A program made the translations under genes and the position numbers. A model generated the notes under the pieces. It was not told the DNA's origin. It saw only the letters and a program-made list of their open reading frames with translations, and ran no database searches. A DNA stretch of 50,674 nucleotides from NCBI GenBank assembly GCA_023267045.1, contig JAHFOB010000005.1, positions 1 to 50,674 on the forward strand, given 5' to 3'. This DNA is from Candidatus Zambryskiibacteriota bacterium (lineage in GTDB: Bacteria > Patescibacteriota > Minisyncoccia > Phycocordibacterales > DATDWN01). This document shows, in pieces, positions 8,016-17,012 of this stretch (positions within the stretch are counted from its first letter, which is position 1; each line of letters starts with the position of its first letter).

Positions 8016-10406
8016 ATGGAAGAAACACAGATTGGTTTAGGAAGCAAAGTGAAGATGTTTTTTGATAAGTTTTTGTTTTGGATTTTGATTGGTTTGAGTT
8101 TTCTCGTGCCAATATTTTTCTTGCCATTTTCTTTTGTCTCAATTCAGTTCGGCACAAGTTTACTTTTTGCCACTGGAGCGATTATTTCTATTCTTGTTTA
8201 TATTATCTCTGGGCTTTTTTCAGGTTCTGTTGATTTACCAAAACCAGGCAAATATGTTTTGGGGTTTACTCTCCTTGTGCCTGTGGTTTACACTCTAGCT
8301 GGAGTTGCAAACGGATTTTCTAGAATGTCTTTTTTCGGTTACACATTTGATCCAAGTACAGTCGGTTTTGTTTTCCTCTCCTTTGCATATATGTTTTTGA
8401 TTTCAGTTTTGTTCAAAAACAAAAACAGGATTTTATTTTCGTACATGGCTTTTATTCTATCGTCAATAATTTTCGCTGTTTTTCTATTGAGTAGACTGAT
8501 TTTAGGAGCAAAGTTTCTGTCTCTCGGTACTTTTACTGATCTTACAACTACAACCATAGGTAGTTGGAATAATGTCAGTATATTTTTCGGAATAGGACTT
8601 ATTCTGTCACTTCTGACATATCAAATGCTAAATGTTAGTAGATTGATGAAGATTATTCTTACTATAACATCTCTAGTTTCTCTATTTTTCTTAGCTCTTG
8701 TAAATTTCAGTGTTGTTTGGACTACACTCTCTATAACAGCTTTTCTTTTCATACTATATAGTTTATTTAACTCGGGAGGAGCTTCTTTTTCTAGTTTAAC
8801 TTTCAAACAAAAACTTTATCGTATCCCACTTTATCCTTCTATTGTTTTTGTCGTTTCCATCACTTTTATTGTGTTCGGTAGTTCATTCGGAAACTATTTA
8901 TCAAACACTTTAAAAATTTCTAACGTAGAAGTTAGACCGTCGCTTTCTGTGACGATGAATATTGCTCGCAATACAATAAAGTCACAACCGCTTTTTGGTT
9001 CTGGCCCAAACACTTTTGTTAACGAGTGGCTTTTGTACAGACCAGACGAAATTACAACTTCAGCTTTCTGGAATACAGATTTTACAAACGGTATCGGTCT
9101 TATACCGACTTTTGCTGTAACCACTGGTCTTCTAGGGGTTTTGTCTTGGCTTGTTTTTCTAGGGTTCTACGCTTATCTTGGTGTTAAATCGATTTTCACT
9201 AGAATTGAAGATTCTTTCGTCAAATATCTTTTGACCTCGTCATTTTTTGTCTCTCTCTATTTGTGGGTGATGACATTTGTTTATGTTCCTAGCACTGTTA
9301 TATTGATTTTAACTTTCTTTTTTACTGGTCTGTTTTTTGCTTCAGTTTATTCATCTGGAATGATTTCCGTTGTGTCAAAATCTTTTTCTGGAAATCCAAA
9401 ATCAGGATTTGTTTCTTCTCTAATTATGATAGTTTTGCTCGTTTCTGGCGCATGGCTTGCTTACGGTATTTTCCAGAACTCAAAATCTCTATGGTATTTC
9501 CAAAAAAGCTCGTATGCTCTAAATACCGATAAAAATATAACTACATCGGAAAATTATATGGTTCAAGCTCTAAATACCGTGCCAAACGACGTTTATTTCC
9601 GAGCACTTTCACAGATCGAAATTTTGAAACTTAATGCTATTTTGTCACAGGACATAAAACAGATAAAACCAGAAGAAATACAAAAACAGTTTCAAGCAAC
9701 TTTATCTGACGCAATAAAAGCCGGCCTTTCTGCAAAAGAGGCGGACTCTTCAAATTATCTTAACTGGATTTCGTTAGGTGATGTTTATGGGTCTGTTTCT
9801 TTACCACAACTAAAAGTTGATGGTGCTTACGAGAGTGCTCAACTGGCATACTCTGAAGCTCTTCATAGAAATCCAAAAAATCCGGCAATTCTTATGCTTT
9901 TTGCTAGACTCGCCGTCACTCGAGAGGATTTGAAATCAGCCCAGTCTTATGCTGAACAGGCGATTCAAGCTAAAAACAATTATCTCGACGCCTACTTCCT
10001 CTTATCACAAATAGAAGTGGCTGACAAAAATATAAATGGAGCTATCAGTTCTGTCACTTCTGCATCTGTTATTGACCCGACAAACCCAGCCATTTTCTTT
10101 CAGTTAGGACTTTTGAAATACAATATCTCTGATTTCAAAGGCGCGATAGAGGCGCTAGAGAAAGCAACAAACATGACACCAGACTATGCTAACGCAAAAT
10201 ATTTCCTCGGGCTCTCATATGAGGCAACCGGTCAGCATCAAAAAGCTATAAAACAATTTCAAGATTTGAAAGTGACAAATCCAGATAGCACTGAAGTAGA
10301 TGCTATTTTGAATAATCTACTTGCCGGCAAATCTATTTTTGCCAATAGTAGCAATTCAAAACCAGAAAAAGCTGATAAGTTACCAGTCAAAGAAAAAGTT
10401 CAATAA
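8016..10406 (+). CDS. Multi-TM O-antigen ligase/Wzy-like membrane protein with C-terminal TPR repeats
   Basis: About ten hydrophobic segments, 'QPLFGSGPNTF' loop, C-terminal TPRs ('AYESAQLAYSEALHRNPKNP', 'YANAKYFLGLSYEATGQHQKAIKQF'). Confidence 0.8.
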   Translation: MEETQIGLGSKVKMFFDKFLFWILIGLSFLVPIFFLPFSFVSIQFGTSLLFATGAIISILVYIISGLFSGSVDLPKPGKYVLGFTLLVPVVYTLAGVANGFSRMSFFGYTFDPSTVGFVFLSFAYMFLISVLFKNKNRILFSYMAFILSSIIFAVFLLSRLILGAKFLSLGTFTDLTTTTIGSWNNVSIFFGIGLILSLLTYQMLNVSRLMKIILTITSLVSLFFLALVNFSVVWTTLSITAFLFILYSLFNSGGASFSSLTFKQKLYRIPLYPSIVFVVSITFIVFGSSFGNYLSNTLKISNVEVRPSLSVTMNIARNTIKSQPLFGSGPNTFVNEWLLYRPDEITTSAFWNTDFTNGIGLIPTFAVTTGLLGVLSWLVFLGFYAYLGVKSIFTRIEDSFVKYLLTSSFFVSLYLWVMTFVYVPSTVILILTFFFTGLFFASVYSSGMISVVSKSFSGNPKSGFVSSLIMIVLLVSGAWLAYGIFQNSKSLWYFQKSSYALNTDKNITTSENYMVQALNTVPNDVYFRALSQIEILKLNAILSQDIKQIKPEEIQKQFQATLSDAIKAGLSAKEADSSNYLNWISLGDVYGSVSLPQLKVDGAYESAQLAYSEALHRNPKNPAILMLFARLAVTREDLKSAQSYAEQAIQAKNNYLDAYFLLSQIEVADKNINGAISSVTSASVIDPTNPAIFFQLGLLKYNISDFKGAIEALEKATNMTPDYANAKYFLGLSYEATGQHQKAIKQFQDLKVTNPDSTEVDAILNNLLAGKSIFANSSNSKPEKADKLPVKEKVQ

Positions 10407-10415
10407 TACAAAATA

Positions 10416-12092
10416 ATGGTAAAACGTTTTCTTAATCTGATAAACAGAGAAGTAAACGGCCTTCATCAGGCCGCTTATCTTTTGGGATTTTTTGCTATTT
10501 GCTCGCAAGTTTTGGCTTTATTTCGAGATAGGATTTTAGCTTCACAGTTTGGCGCAGGAAACACACTAGACTTATATTATTCAGCGTTTAGGATTCCAGA
10601 TATTTTGTTTGCCACAGTTGCTTCTATCGTTTCTGTTTCTGTTCTCATACCTTTTTTGATTGAGCGATTTGAGAAAAGTGATGAAGATGCCAAAGAGTTT
10701 ATTGATATGATTTTTTCTTTCTTTTTCTGTTTTATGTTGGTGGTTGGAGTTTTGGCTTATATTACAGCACCATATTTCATGAAACTACTTTTCCCAGTTT
10801 TTGCTAAATCCACATCATTTCCAGATCTTATTCATCTGACCAGAATTCTTTTATTGTCACCAATTTTTCTTGGCTTCTCAAATCTCTTAGCTAGCATCAC
10901 TCAAATAAACAGACGTTTTTTGGTCTACGCCGTTTCTCCCGTTGTTTACAACGTTGGCATTATAATAGGGATCACCTTACTATATCCAGTTTTTGGCCTT
11001 TCTGGTCTCGGTATGGGTGTTGTTTTGGGGGCGTTCCTTCATTTTGCTATCCAGATTCCGTTCATCGTTTCTGTTGGAATGTTTCCAAAACTTCGCTTTC
11101 CAATAAAATTTAGTTTTATAAAAAAAGTCATTTACACATCCCTTCCTCGCACTATCACCGTTTCTTCAAACGAAATTGCTGAATTATTTCTCATTTCTTT
11201 CGCTTCTTTTTTCGCTCCTGGTTCTGTTGCCGTCTTCAACTTTTCTTTTAACCTGCAAGCCGTACCTTTTAGTATTATCGGTGTTAGCTACTCTCTGGCC
11301 GCTTTTCCAACTTTGACAAAACTTTTCGGAAATAATAAGGACGAGTTTATCGAGCAAATGATAAATTCCGCTCGACATGTTATTTTCTGGTCAGTGCCAG
11401 TGACAGTTTTGTTTATCGTTTTACGTGCTCAGATTGTCAGAACTATTTTAGGAACAGGGAGGTTTAATTGGGATGATACACGACTAACGGCTGCTGCACT
11501 GGCTTTATTTACTATCTCTCTTGTTGCTCAAAACTTAGTTTCTCTCTTTGTCCGTTCATACTATTCTCAAGGCAAAACCAAAACTCCGCTTTTTATGAAC
11601 ATATTTTCCGCTTTAATTATTATTTTTGGCAGTTATTATTTGGCTCAACTTTTCCAAGCAAATTTATTTTTCAGAAACTTTATGGAGTCGATCTTGAAGG
11701 TTTCTGGTATAAACGGCACAGTTGTTCTAATGCTTCCTCTGGGTTTCTCTATTGGGGTTATTATAAATCTTATTATTCACTGGGTCGGTTTCAATAAACA
11801 TTTCCCGACATTTTCCTCTCGAGTGTTGCGAACTTTGTTTCAGGTAACTGGGGCATCTGTTATTATGGGTTATGTTACGTATATTTGTCTAAATATTTTT
11901 TCCACGGTCTTTAACCTCAATACTTTATCTGGAGTATTTCTGCAAGGATTTGTCTCGGGGGTTGTAGGTATTATTTTTGCTATGGTCATATTATTTTTAC
12001 TAAAAAGCAAAGAGTTGCAGGAAGTTTGGGCTACGCTTCACAAGAAGATTTGGAAATCAGACATCGTTGGGCCAGACCCAGAACTGCAATAA
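10416..12092 (+). CDS. murJ: Lipid II flippase MurJ (MviN family)
   Basis: 'FFAICSQVLALFRDRILASQFGAGNTLDLYYSAFRIPDILF' and overall TM pattern. Confidence 0.9.
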   Translation: MVKRFLNLINREVNGLHQAAYLLGFFAICSQVLALFRDRILASQFGAGNTLDLYYSAFRIPDILFATVASIVSVSVLIPFLIERFEKSDEDAKEFIDMIFSFFFCFMLVVGVLAYITAPYFMKLLFPVFAKSTSFPDLIHLTRILLLSPIFLGFSNLLASITQINRRFLVYAVSPVVYNVGIIIGITLLYPVFGLSGLGMGVVLGAFLHFAIQIPFIVSVGMFPKLRFPIKFSFIKKVIYTSLPRTITVSSNEIAELFLISFASFFAPGSVAVFNFSFNLQAVPFSIIGVSYSLAAFPTLTKLFGNNKDEFIEQMINSARHVIFWSVPVTVLFIVLRAQIVRTILGTGRFNWDDTRLTAAALALFTISLVAQNLVSLFVRSYYSQGKTKTPLFMNIFSALIIIFGSYYLAQLFQANLFFRNFMESILKVSGINGTVVLMLPLGFSIGVIINLIIHWVGFNKHFPTFSSRVLRTLFQVTGASVIMGYVTYICLNIFSTVFNLNTLSGVFLQGFVSGVVGIIFAMVILFLLKSKELQEVWATLHKKIWKSDIVGPDPELQ

Positions 12093-12129
12093 TTTTTGAA
12101 ATAGTCACTTTTGTGCTTTAATGTAGCCC

Positions 12130-14472
12130 ATGGATAATATTAGAAATTTCAGCATCATTGCTCATATTGATCACGGTAAATCTACCTTGGCTGACAGAAT
12201 GCTTGAGATCACAGGCACAATAGAAGCCCGTAAAATGCAGGATCAAGTACTGGACTCAATGGAACTTGAGCGTGAGAGGGGTATTACCATAAAAATGCAA
12301 CCAGTTAGGATGGTTTACCATCCTCGCAGACTAGATTCAGACTTAACGCAGACTGACTCAGACACCGGGCAAAATGACTTTCTATATAAAGATTTAACTT
12401 ATAAAATACGAGGTGCTTGTTTTGCTGTCAGAAAATCATTAGGGTTAGGTCACAAAGAAATAGTGTATCAAAAAGCTTTGGAAATTGAGTTTAAAAATAT
12501 TGGCTTGAATTTTGAGAGTCAAAAAATTTTGAATGTTCTTTATCAAGATCAAAAAGTAGGAATATATACTCCCGATTTTATTATTGAAGATAAAATTATA
12601 ATTGAACTTAAATCTTTGCCTGAAATTGGCAAACCACAAGAAGAACAGTTGTGGAGCTATATTAAAGGATCTAAATATAAACTTGCACTTCTAATCAATT
12701 TTGGGAGTAAGGATGTAGAATTTAAGAGAATTGTTTATGATAGTCTGCGTCAGTCTGCGTCTAGTCTGCGACAGTCAGCGCAGATTCAGGATGAATACAT
12801 CCTGAATCTGATTGACACTCCTGGGCATATAGACTTTTCCTATGAAGTTTCTCGCGCACTCAAAGCCGTTGAGGGTTCTATTTTGCTCGTTGACTCAACA
12901 CAAGGTGTGCAAGCACAAACTCTAACAACTCTCGGAATGGCTCGCGAGTCAGGGCTGACGATTATTCCCGTGCTTTCGAAAATAGATTCGAGCTTGGCAC
13001 GTGTCTCTGAAGTTAAGCAGGAAGTCATCAAACTTTTAGGATGCAAAGAAGAAGATATCATGGAAACTTCTGGCAGAACTGGAAAAGGTGTTGAGGCACT
13101 TTTAAATGCAATTATTGAAAAAGTACCTCCGCCGACCAGCATAGACTTAACACAGACTCACGCAGAATTAAATTCAGCGAAGTCTGCGTCTAGTCTGCCT
13201 CTGTCTGCGAGTGCCTTCAGGGCACTAGTTTTTGATTTCAAATACTCAACTCATCGTGGAGTTATCGTTTTCGTGCGGGTAATGTCCGGAGAAGTAAAAA
13301 GAAACACACCTTTGGTTTTTAAAATTGCTAAAGAAACTTTCACCTCCATCGAAGTTGGAATTTTTTCACCGGGCGAAGTGGCGGTGGATAAACTTTCTGC
13401 AGGAGAAATTGGCTATATTGTAACGGGCATAAAACAACCCGGAATCGCTTCTGTTGGAGACACGGTAGCAACTATAGAAGACAAGCTCTCGCCACTTGCT
13501 GGGTATATGTCTCCCAGACCTGTTGTCTGGGCGTCGATTTATCCTGAAAGTCAGGATGATTTCACTGTTTTAAAGCAGGCACTTGGCAAACTAAAACTTT
13601 CTGACTCTTCATACACATTTGAGGAAGAATCTTCGGGCTCTTTGGGGAGGGGATTTCGCTGTGGTTTTCTCGGTATGCTCCACTTGGAAATTATTTCAGA
13701 GCGTTTACACAGAGAATTTAACTTGGAGTTGGTGGTGACCATGCCGACGATTACATATGAAGTGACCCCGAAGGAAAGTCGAGCACAACTTCCTACGGGG
13801 CAGGCTTATAAAAATAAATCATATATGGTGTATTCTCCTGCAAATTTTCCTGACGAAGGAACTTATTCTGAAATTCGTGAGCCGTGGGCAAATGTGGTTA
13901 TTATTACACCTGTAAAATATCTCTCAAATCTCATGCCACTTTTGTATGATCACGAAGCAGAAATAGGGGATTCAGAAAACTTTGGAGAAGACAGAACTAG
14001 ACTGACCATGAAAATGCCTCTTCGAGAGCTGATGCGAAACTTTTTTGATAAATTAAAAAGTGTCACCAGTGGTTTCGGTTCCATTTCATATGAAATAGAA
14101 GGAATGAGAAAAGCTGACGTTGTTCGGCTAGATATTTTAGTCGCCGACGAAATATTGCCAGCTTTTTCTCGAGTTGTTTCTCGTCGTGTGGTTGAGCAAG
14201 AAGCAGAGCAAGCTGTGGAAAAGCTTCACGCTATTTTGCCTCGCCAAATGTTTGTGATGAAAATCCAAGGCAAAGCTCTTGGCAGAATAATCTCAAGTCG
14301 AACAGTTTCAGCTTTTAGTAAAGATGTGACGCAACACATGTATGGTGGAGATATTACTCGCAAAATGAAGTTGCGCGAAAAGCAAAAGAAAGGAAAAAAG
14401 AAAATGAAAGAGAGAGGAATGGGGAAGGTTAATATTCCACAGGACGTCTTTCTAAAGATGATGAGAAGTTAA
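12130..14472 (+). CDS. lepA: Elongation factor 4 (LepA) with three extra in-frame insertions, one carrying a GxxExxY domain
   Basis: 'IAHIDHGKSTLADRMLE', 'ERERGITIKMQ', 'NLIDTPGHIDFSYEVSRAL', 'SYEIEGMRKADVVRLDILV...' LepA C-terminal domain; about 780 aa versus about 600 typical. Confidence 0.95.
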   Translation: MDNIRNFSIIAHIDHGKSTLADRMLEITGTIEARKMQDQVLDSMELERERGITIKMQPVRMVYHPRRLDSDLTQTDSDTGQNDFLYKDLTYKIRGACFAVRKSLGLGHKEIVYQKALEIEFKNIGLNFESQKILNVLYQDQKVGIYTPDFIIEDKIIIELKSLPEIGKPQEEQLWSYIKGSKYKLALLINFGSKDVEFKRIVYDSLRQSASSLRQSAQIQDEYILNLIDTPGHIDFSYEVSRALKAVEGSILLVDSTQGVQAQTLTTLGMARESGLTIIPVLSKIDSSLARVSEVKQEVIKLLGCKEEDIMETSGRTGKGVEALLNAIIEKVPPPTSIDLTQTHAELNSAKSASSLPLSASAFRALVFDFKYSTHRGVIVFVRVMSGEVKRNTPLVFKIAKETFTSIEVGIFSPGEVAVDKLSAGEIGYIVTGIKQPGIASVGDTVATIEDKLSPLAGYMSPRPVVWASIYPESQDDFTVLKQALGKLKLSDSSYTFEEESSGSLGRGFRCGFLGMLHLEIISERLHREFNLELVVTMPTITYEVTPKESRAQLPTGQAYKNKSYMVYSPANFPDEGTYSEIREPWANVVIITPVKYLSNLMPLLYDHEAEIGDSENFGEDRTRLTMKMPLRELMRNFFDKLKSVTSGFGSISYEIEGMRKADVVRLDILVADEILPAFSRVVSRRVVEQEAEQAVEKLHAILPRQMFVMKIQGKALGRIISSRTVSAFSKDVTQHMYGGDITRKMKLREKQKKGKKKMKERGMGKVNIPQDVFLKMMRS
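12327..12810 (+). mobile_element. Candidate intragenic element in lepA: GxxExxY/PD-(D/E)XK-like ORF between inverted repeats
   Basis: Insert lies between G2 (RGITI) and G3 (DTPGH) motifs. Contains 'GLGHKEIVYQKAL' and 'PDFIIEDKIIIELKS'. Left end 'gcagactagattcagacttaacgcagactgactcagac' is inverted relative to right end 'gtctgcgtcagtctgcgtctagtctgcgac'. Confidence 0.75.
13143..13210 (+). repeat. ORF-less in-frame copy of the lepA element ends (MITE-like)
   Basis: 'agacttaacacagactcacgcag...' resembles the left end and '...agtctgcgtctagtctgc' the right end of the 12327-12810 element; encodes extra 'DLTQTHAELNSAKSASSLPLSASA'. Confidence 0.75.
13765..13800 (+). repeat. Third in-frame palindromic insertion in lepA (ACCCC...ACGGGG type)
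   Basis: accccgaaggaaagtcgagcacaacttcctacgggg, an imperfect palindrome encoding extra 'TPKESRAQLPTGQ' in the LepA C-terminal half. Confidence 0.6.
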
Positions 14473-14594
14473 AACTTCCAAATTTAGCGATCTCCTCGTT
14501 TCGAAATTGAAAATTCTCGTCACCTTACGACGAGTAAGGCTCCTCGCATTTCCAATTCCTCAACATCGGATCTCATCTAAATTATGAAAGTTTT

Positions 14595-14753
14595 AAAAAT
14601 CTCGTCGAGCATACTTTTTCGCAAGACCTCGCAGACCTGAAGCTTGGTTCCGTCAAGGCACCCCGTTCTTGACGGATTCAGGTCGAGAACAAAGTGAGCG
14701 TAGCGCTGGCGGAGCGAGCGGTCTGGAGAAAAAGTGTGCGAGTAAGAGATTTT
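14595..14753. repeat. Large imperfect foldback between convergent lepA and ruvC
   Basis: 'aaaatctcgtcgagcatactttttcgc' versus 'gagaaaaagtgtgcgagtaagagatttt'; inner gacctgaa/ttcaggtc and ccgtcaag/cttgacgg stems. Confidence 0.75.
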
Positions 14754-14754
14754 G

Positions 14755-15228
14755 TTAACGATTTATAGCAAAATGGGTCAGTCCAATAGCAATTGCATCA
14801 AACTCATCGTCACTATTAGTCTTTGAAGTGACCACGATTAGTTTTTTTACCATATCTATCATTTGTCTTTTCTCACTTCTGCCATATCCAGTTATGGCGA
14901 TTTTCACGTTGTTTGGTGTGTATTCAAAAACTTCTAGTCCCATTGAGCTTCCGGTATATAGAATTACTCCGCGAGCTTCTGCCACGAGCATTGCAGTTTT
15001 TTGATTTCCGCTAAAGAAAAGTTTCTCTGTTGCTAGTTGTTCTGGTTTATATTTTTTTATTACCTCTTTAATTCTATTTCCAATAAGTCGGAGACGCTCA
15101 TAGTGGGGAAGTTTACTAGACGTTTTAAAACATTCAGAAAAAATAAGCACTTCTTTTTTACCTTTTTCTTTTTCCAATATTGCTAATCCAAGTCGTTCGT
15201 ATCCCGGATCAATAGAAATAAGTTTCAT
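14755..15228 (-). CDS. ruvC: Holliday junction resolvase RuvC
   Basis: 'MKLISIDPGYERLGLAILE', 'LATEKLFFSGNQKTAMLVAEARGVIL', 'DEFDAIAIGLTH'. Confidence 0.93.
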   Translation of the reverse strand: MKLISIDPGYERLGLAILEKEKGKKEVLIFSECFKTSSKLPHYERLRLIGNRIKEVIKKYKPEQLATEKLFFSGNQKTAMLVAEARGVILYTGSSMGLEVFEYTPNNVKIAITGYGRSEKRQMIDMVKKLIVVTSKTNSDDEFDAIAIGLTHFAINR

Positions 15229-15339
15229 GAATTTTATAATTTTTGAATTTTTAATTTTATAAATAAATCTAAATTTCTAATTTTTAAAAATTAATTCATT
15301 AAAACATTATTTAAAAATTACAAAATTAAAAATTGTTTA

Positions 15340-15867
15340 TTATTCTGCATTTGTATGAACATCCTGCACTTCATCTGATTCCTCTAATTCTTCTATTAGA
15401 TTACCAAGTTTTTCCCCATCTTCATCCGAAAGGGGAATTGTTGAAGTTGGTGTCCATTCTCCACCAGGACTGTGACTAAATGCCCAGCTCGCTGCTCCAA
15501 CACCCGCCATAGCAAAACCATGTTTTGCTAAAATAGTTTTTATTTCTTGATTCGCACGATTTTTACTGTCCGTTAGTGCTTCAATAACCATCGCACATCC
15601 GCCCGGCCCATATGCCTCGTAAATAATCATCTCCATATCACCAGACTCACTAGATTTTTTAATCGCTCTCTCAATATTATCGTTCGGTACATTCATTGAC
15701 TTGGCTTTTTCTATCGCCGATTTAAGTCCCAGGGAACTTACATTCCCCCCAGACTTTTTCGCTTCAACCGTGATCAGCTTTATCATTTTGCCAAAAATCT
15801 TTGATTTTTGTGAATCAGTTTTTTCTTTCTTGTGTTTTATTTTTGACCATTTATTATGTCCACTCAT
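15340..15867 (-). CDS. yebC: YebC/PmpR-family protein, internally shortened
   Basis: 'MSGHNKWSKIKHKKEKTDSQKSKIFGKMIKLITVEAKKSGG', 'NVPNDNIERAIKK', 'YEAYGPGGCAMVIEALTDSKNRANQEIK', C-term 'LIEELEESDEVQDVHTN'; only 175 aa. Confidence 0.92.
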   Translation of the reverse strand: MSGHNKWSKIKHKKEKTDSQKSKIFGKMIKLITVEAKKSGGNVSSLGLKSAIEKAKSMNVPNDNIERAIKKSSESGDMEMIIYEAYGPGGCAMVIEALTDSKNRANQEIKTILAKHGFAMAGVGAASWAFSHSPGGEWTPTSTIPLSDEDGEKLGNLIEELEESDEVQDVHTNAE

Positions 15868-15968
15868 TGGAATGTGTGATGTATAAGGTATAACGTATTA
15901 TGTATAAATAAGAATTCAAGTCCATACATTATACTTTATACACTATACGTTATACACCTAAAACTTTG

Positions 15969-16982
15969 TTACAACAAAGTCTTAGGTGTTAATCCCAAAT
16001 GCTCATAGCCTGAAGCAGTTACCGTTCTTCCGCGCGGAGTACGATCAAGAAATCCAAGTTGTAATAAATATGGTTCGTTGAACTCCTCAATTGTTGCTTG
16101 TTCCTCTGATATTGCTGCGGCCAAGGTATTTAATCCAACAGGTCCACCACCAAATTTATTTATTATCGTATGCAAAATATCTCTATCTGCAGGTGTTAGT
16201 CCTTGTTCGTCAATACCGAGAAGTTTTAAAGCTTCTGCCACAGAGTTTTTGGTCATCTCTGTTTTGTGAACCTGGGCATAGTCACGACAACGTTTCAAAA
16301 AGTAGTTTGCTGTACGCGGAGTAAAGCGAGATCTTTTTGAAATCTCCTGACCTGCACTTTTTTCTAGATCGATTCCTAAAATTTTAGCAGATCGAGTAAT
16401 TATTTTTTGTATTTCGTCGTTGGTATAAAACTCCAGTTTGAAAATTCCTCCAGAAAAGCGTGAGCGGAGAGGGGATGAAATCATGGCGATTCGTGTCGTT
16501 GCGCCGATCAGTGTAAATGGTGGAAGTTCGAGTTGTATTGTTCGAGCACTCGGTCCTTTTCCGATAATAATATCGAGTGAGCCAGATTCCATGGCGGGAT
16601 ATAAAACTTCCTCAATAGTTTTATTAAGGCGATGAATTTCATCAATAAAAAGTATGTCTCCTGGTGAGAGATTTGTCAGTATTGACGCTAAATCACCAAT
16701 TTTCTCTATTGCAGGACCAGAAGTCACCTTCATTTGGGCTTTTATTTCTTTGGCAATGAGATGAGCAAGGGTCGTTTTTCCAAGTCCAGGCGGACCGTAG
16801 AAAAGTATGTGCTCTGGTGGGTGATTTCGCTCTTTTGCCGCGGTAAGTAGGATCTGCAAGTTCTTTTTTACCATGTTTTGACCTATATAATCCTCCCATT
16901 TTGAAGGTCGCAAAGTGGTGTCCAAGAATAATTCTTCTTTTTCCGATACCCCATTGTCTTTGTTAGCCTGTTTTTTCTTCAT
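15969..16982 (-). CDS. ruvB: Holliday junction branch migration helicase RuvB
   Basis: 'LRPSKWEDYIGQ', 'HILFYGPPGLGKTTLAHLIAKE', 'DILFIDEIHRLNKTIEEVLYPAMES', 'LIGATTRIAMISSPLRSRF'. Confidence 0.97.
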   Translation of the reverse strand: MKKKQANKDNGVSEKEELFLDTTLRPSKWEDYIGQNMVKKNLQILLTAAKERNHPPEHILFYGPPGLGKTTLAHLIAKEIKAQMKVTSGPAIEKIGDLASILTNLSPGDILFIDEIHRLNKTIEEVLYPAMESGSLDIIIGKGPSARTIQLELPPFTLIGATTRIAMISSPLRSRFSGGIFKLEFYTNDEIQKIITRSAKILGIDLEKSAGQEISKRSRFTPRTANYFLKRCRDYAQVHKTEMTKNSVAEALKLLGIDEQGLTPADRDILHTIINKFGGGPVGLNTLAAAISEEQATIEEFNEPYLLQLGFLDRTPRGRTVTASGYEHLGLTPKTLL

Positions 16983-17012
16983 ACTATTTACATTATATCA
17001 AATCATTGCTTG

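Noticed and set aside
12327-12810. Intein in LepA
   Set aside because: No Cys/Ser at the N-junction, no HN-Cys/Ser/Thr C-junction and no Hint motifs; the insert matches a GxxExxY-type domain instead.
15430-15500. YebC junction as a palindromic insertion
   Set aside because: Only a weak gttggtg/ccaccag pairing; better explained as a linker after domain loss.
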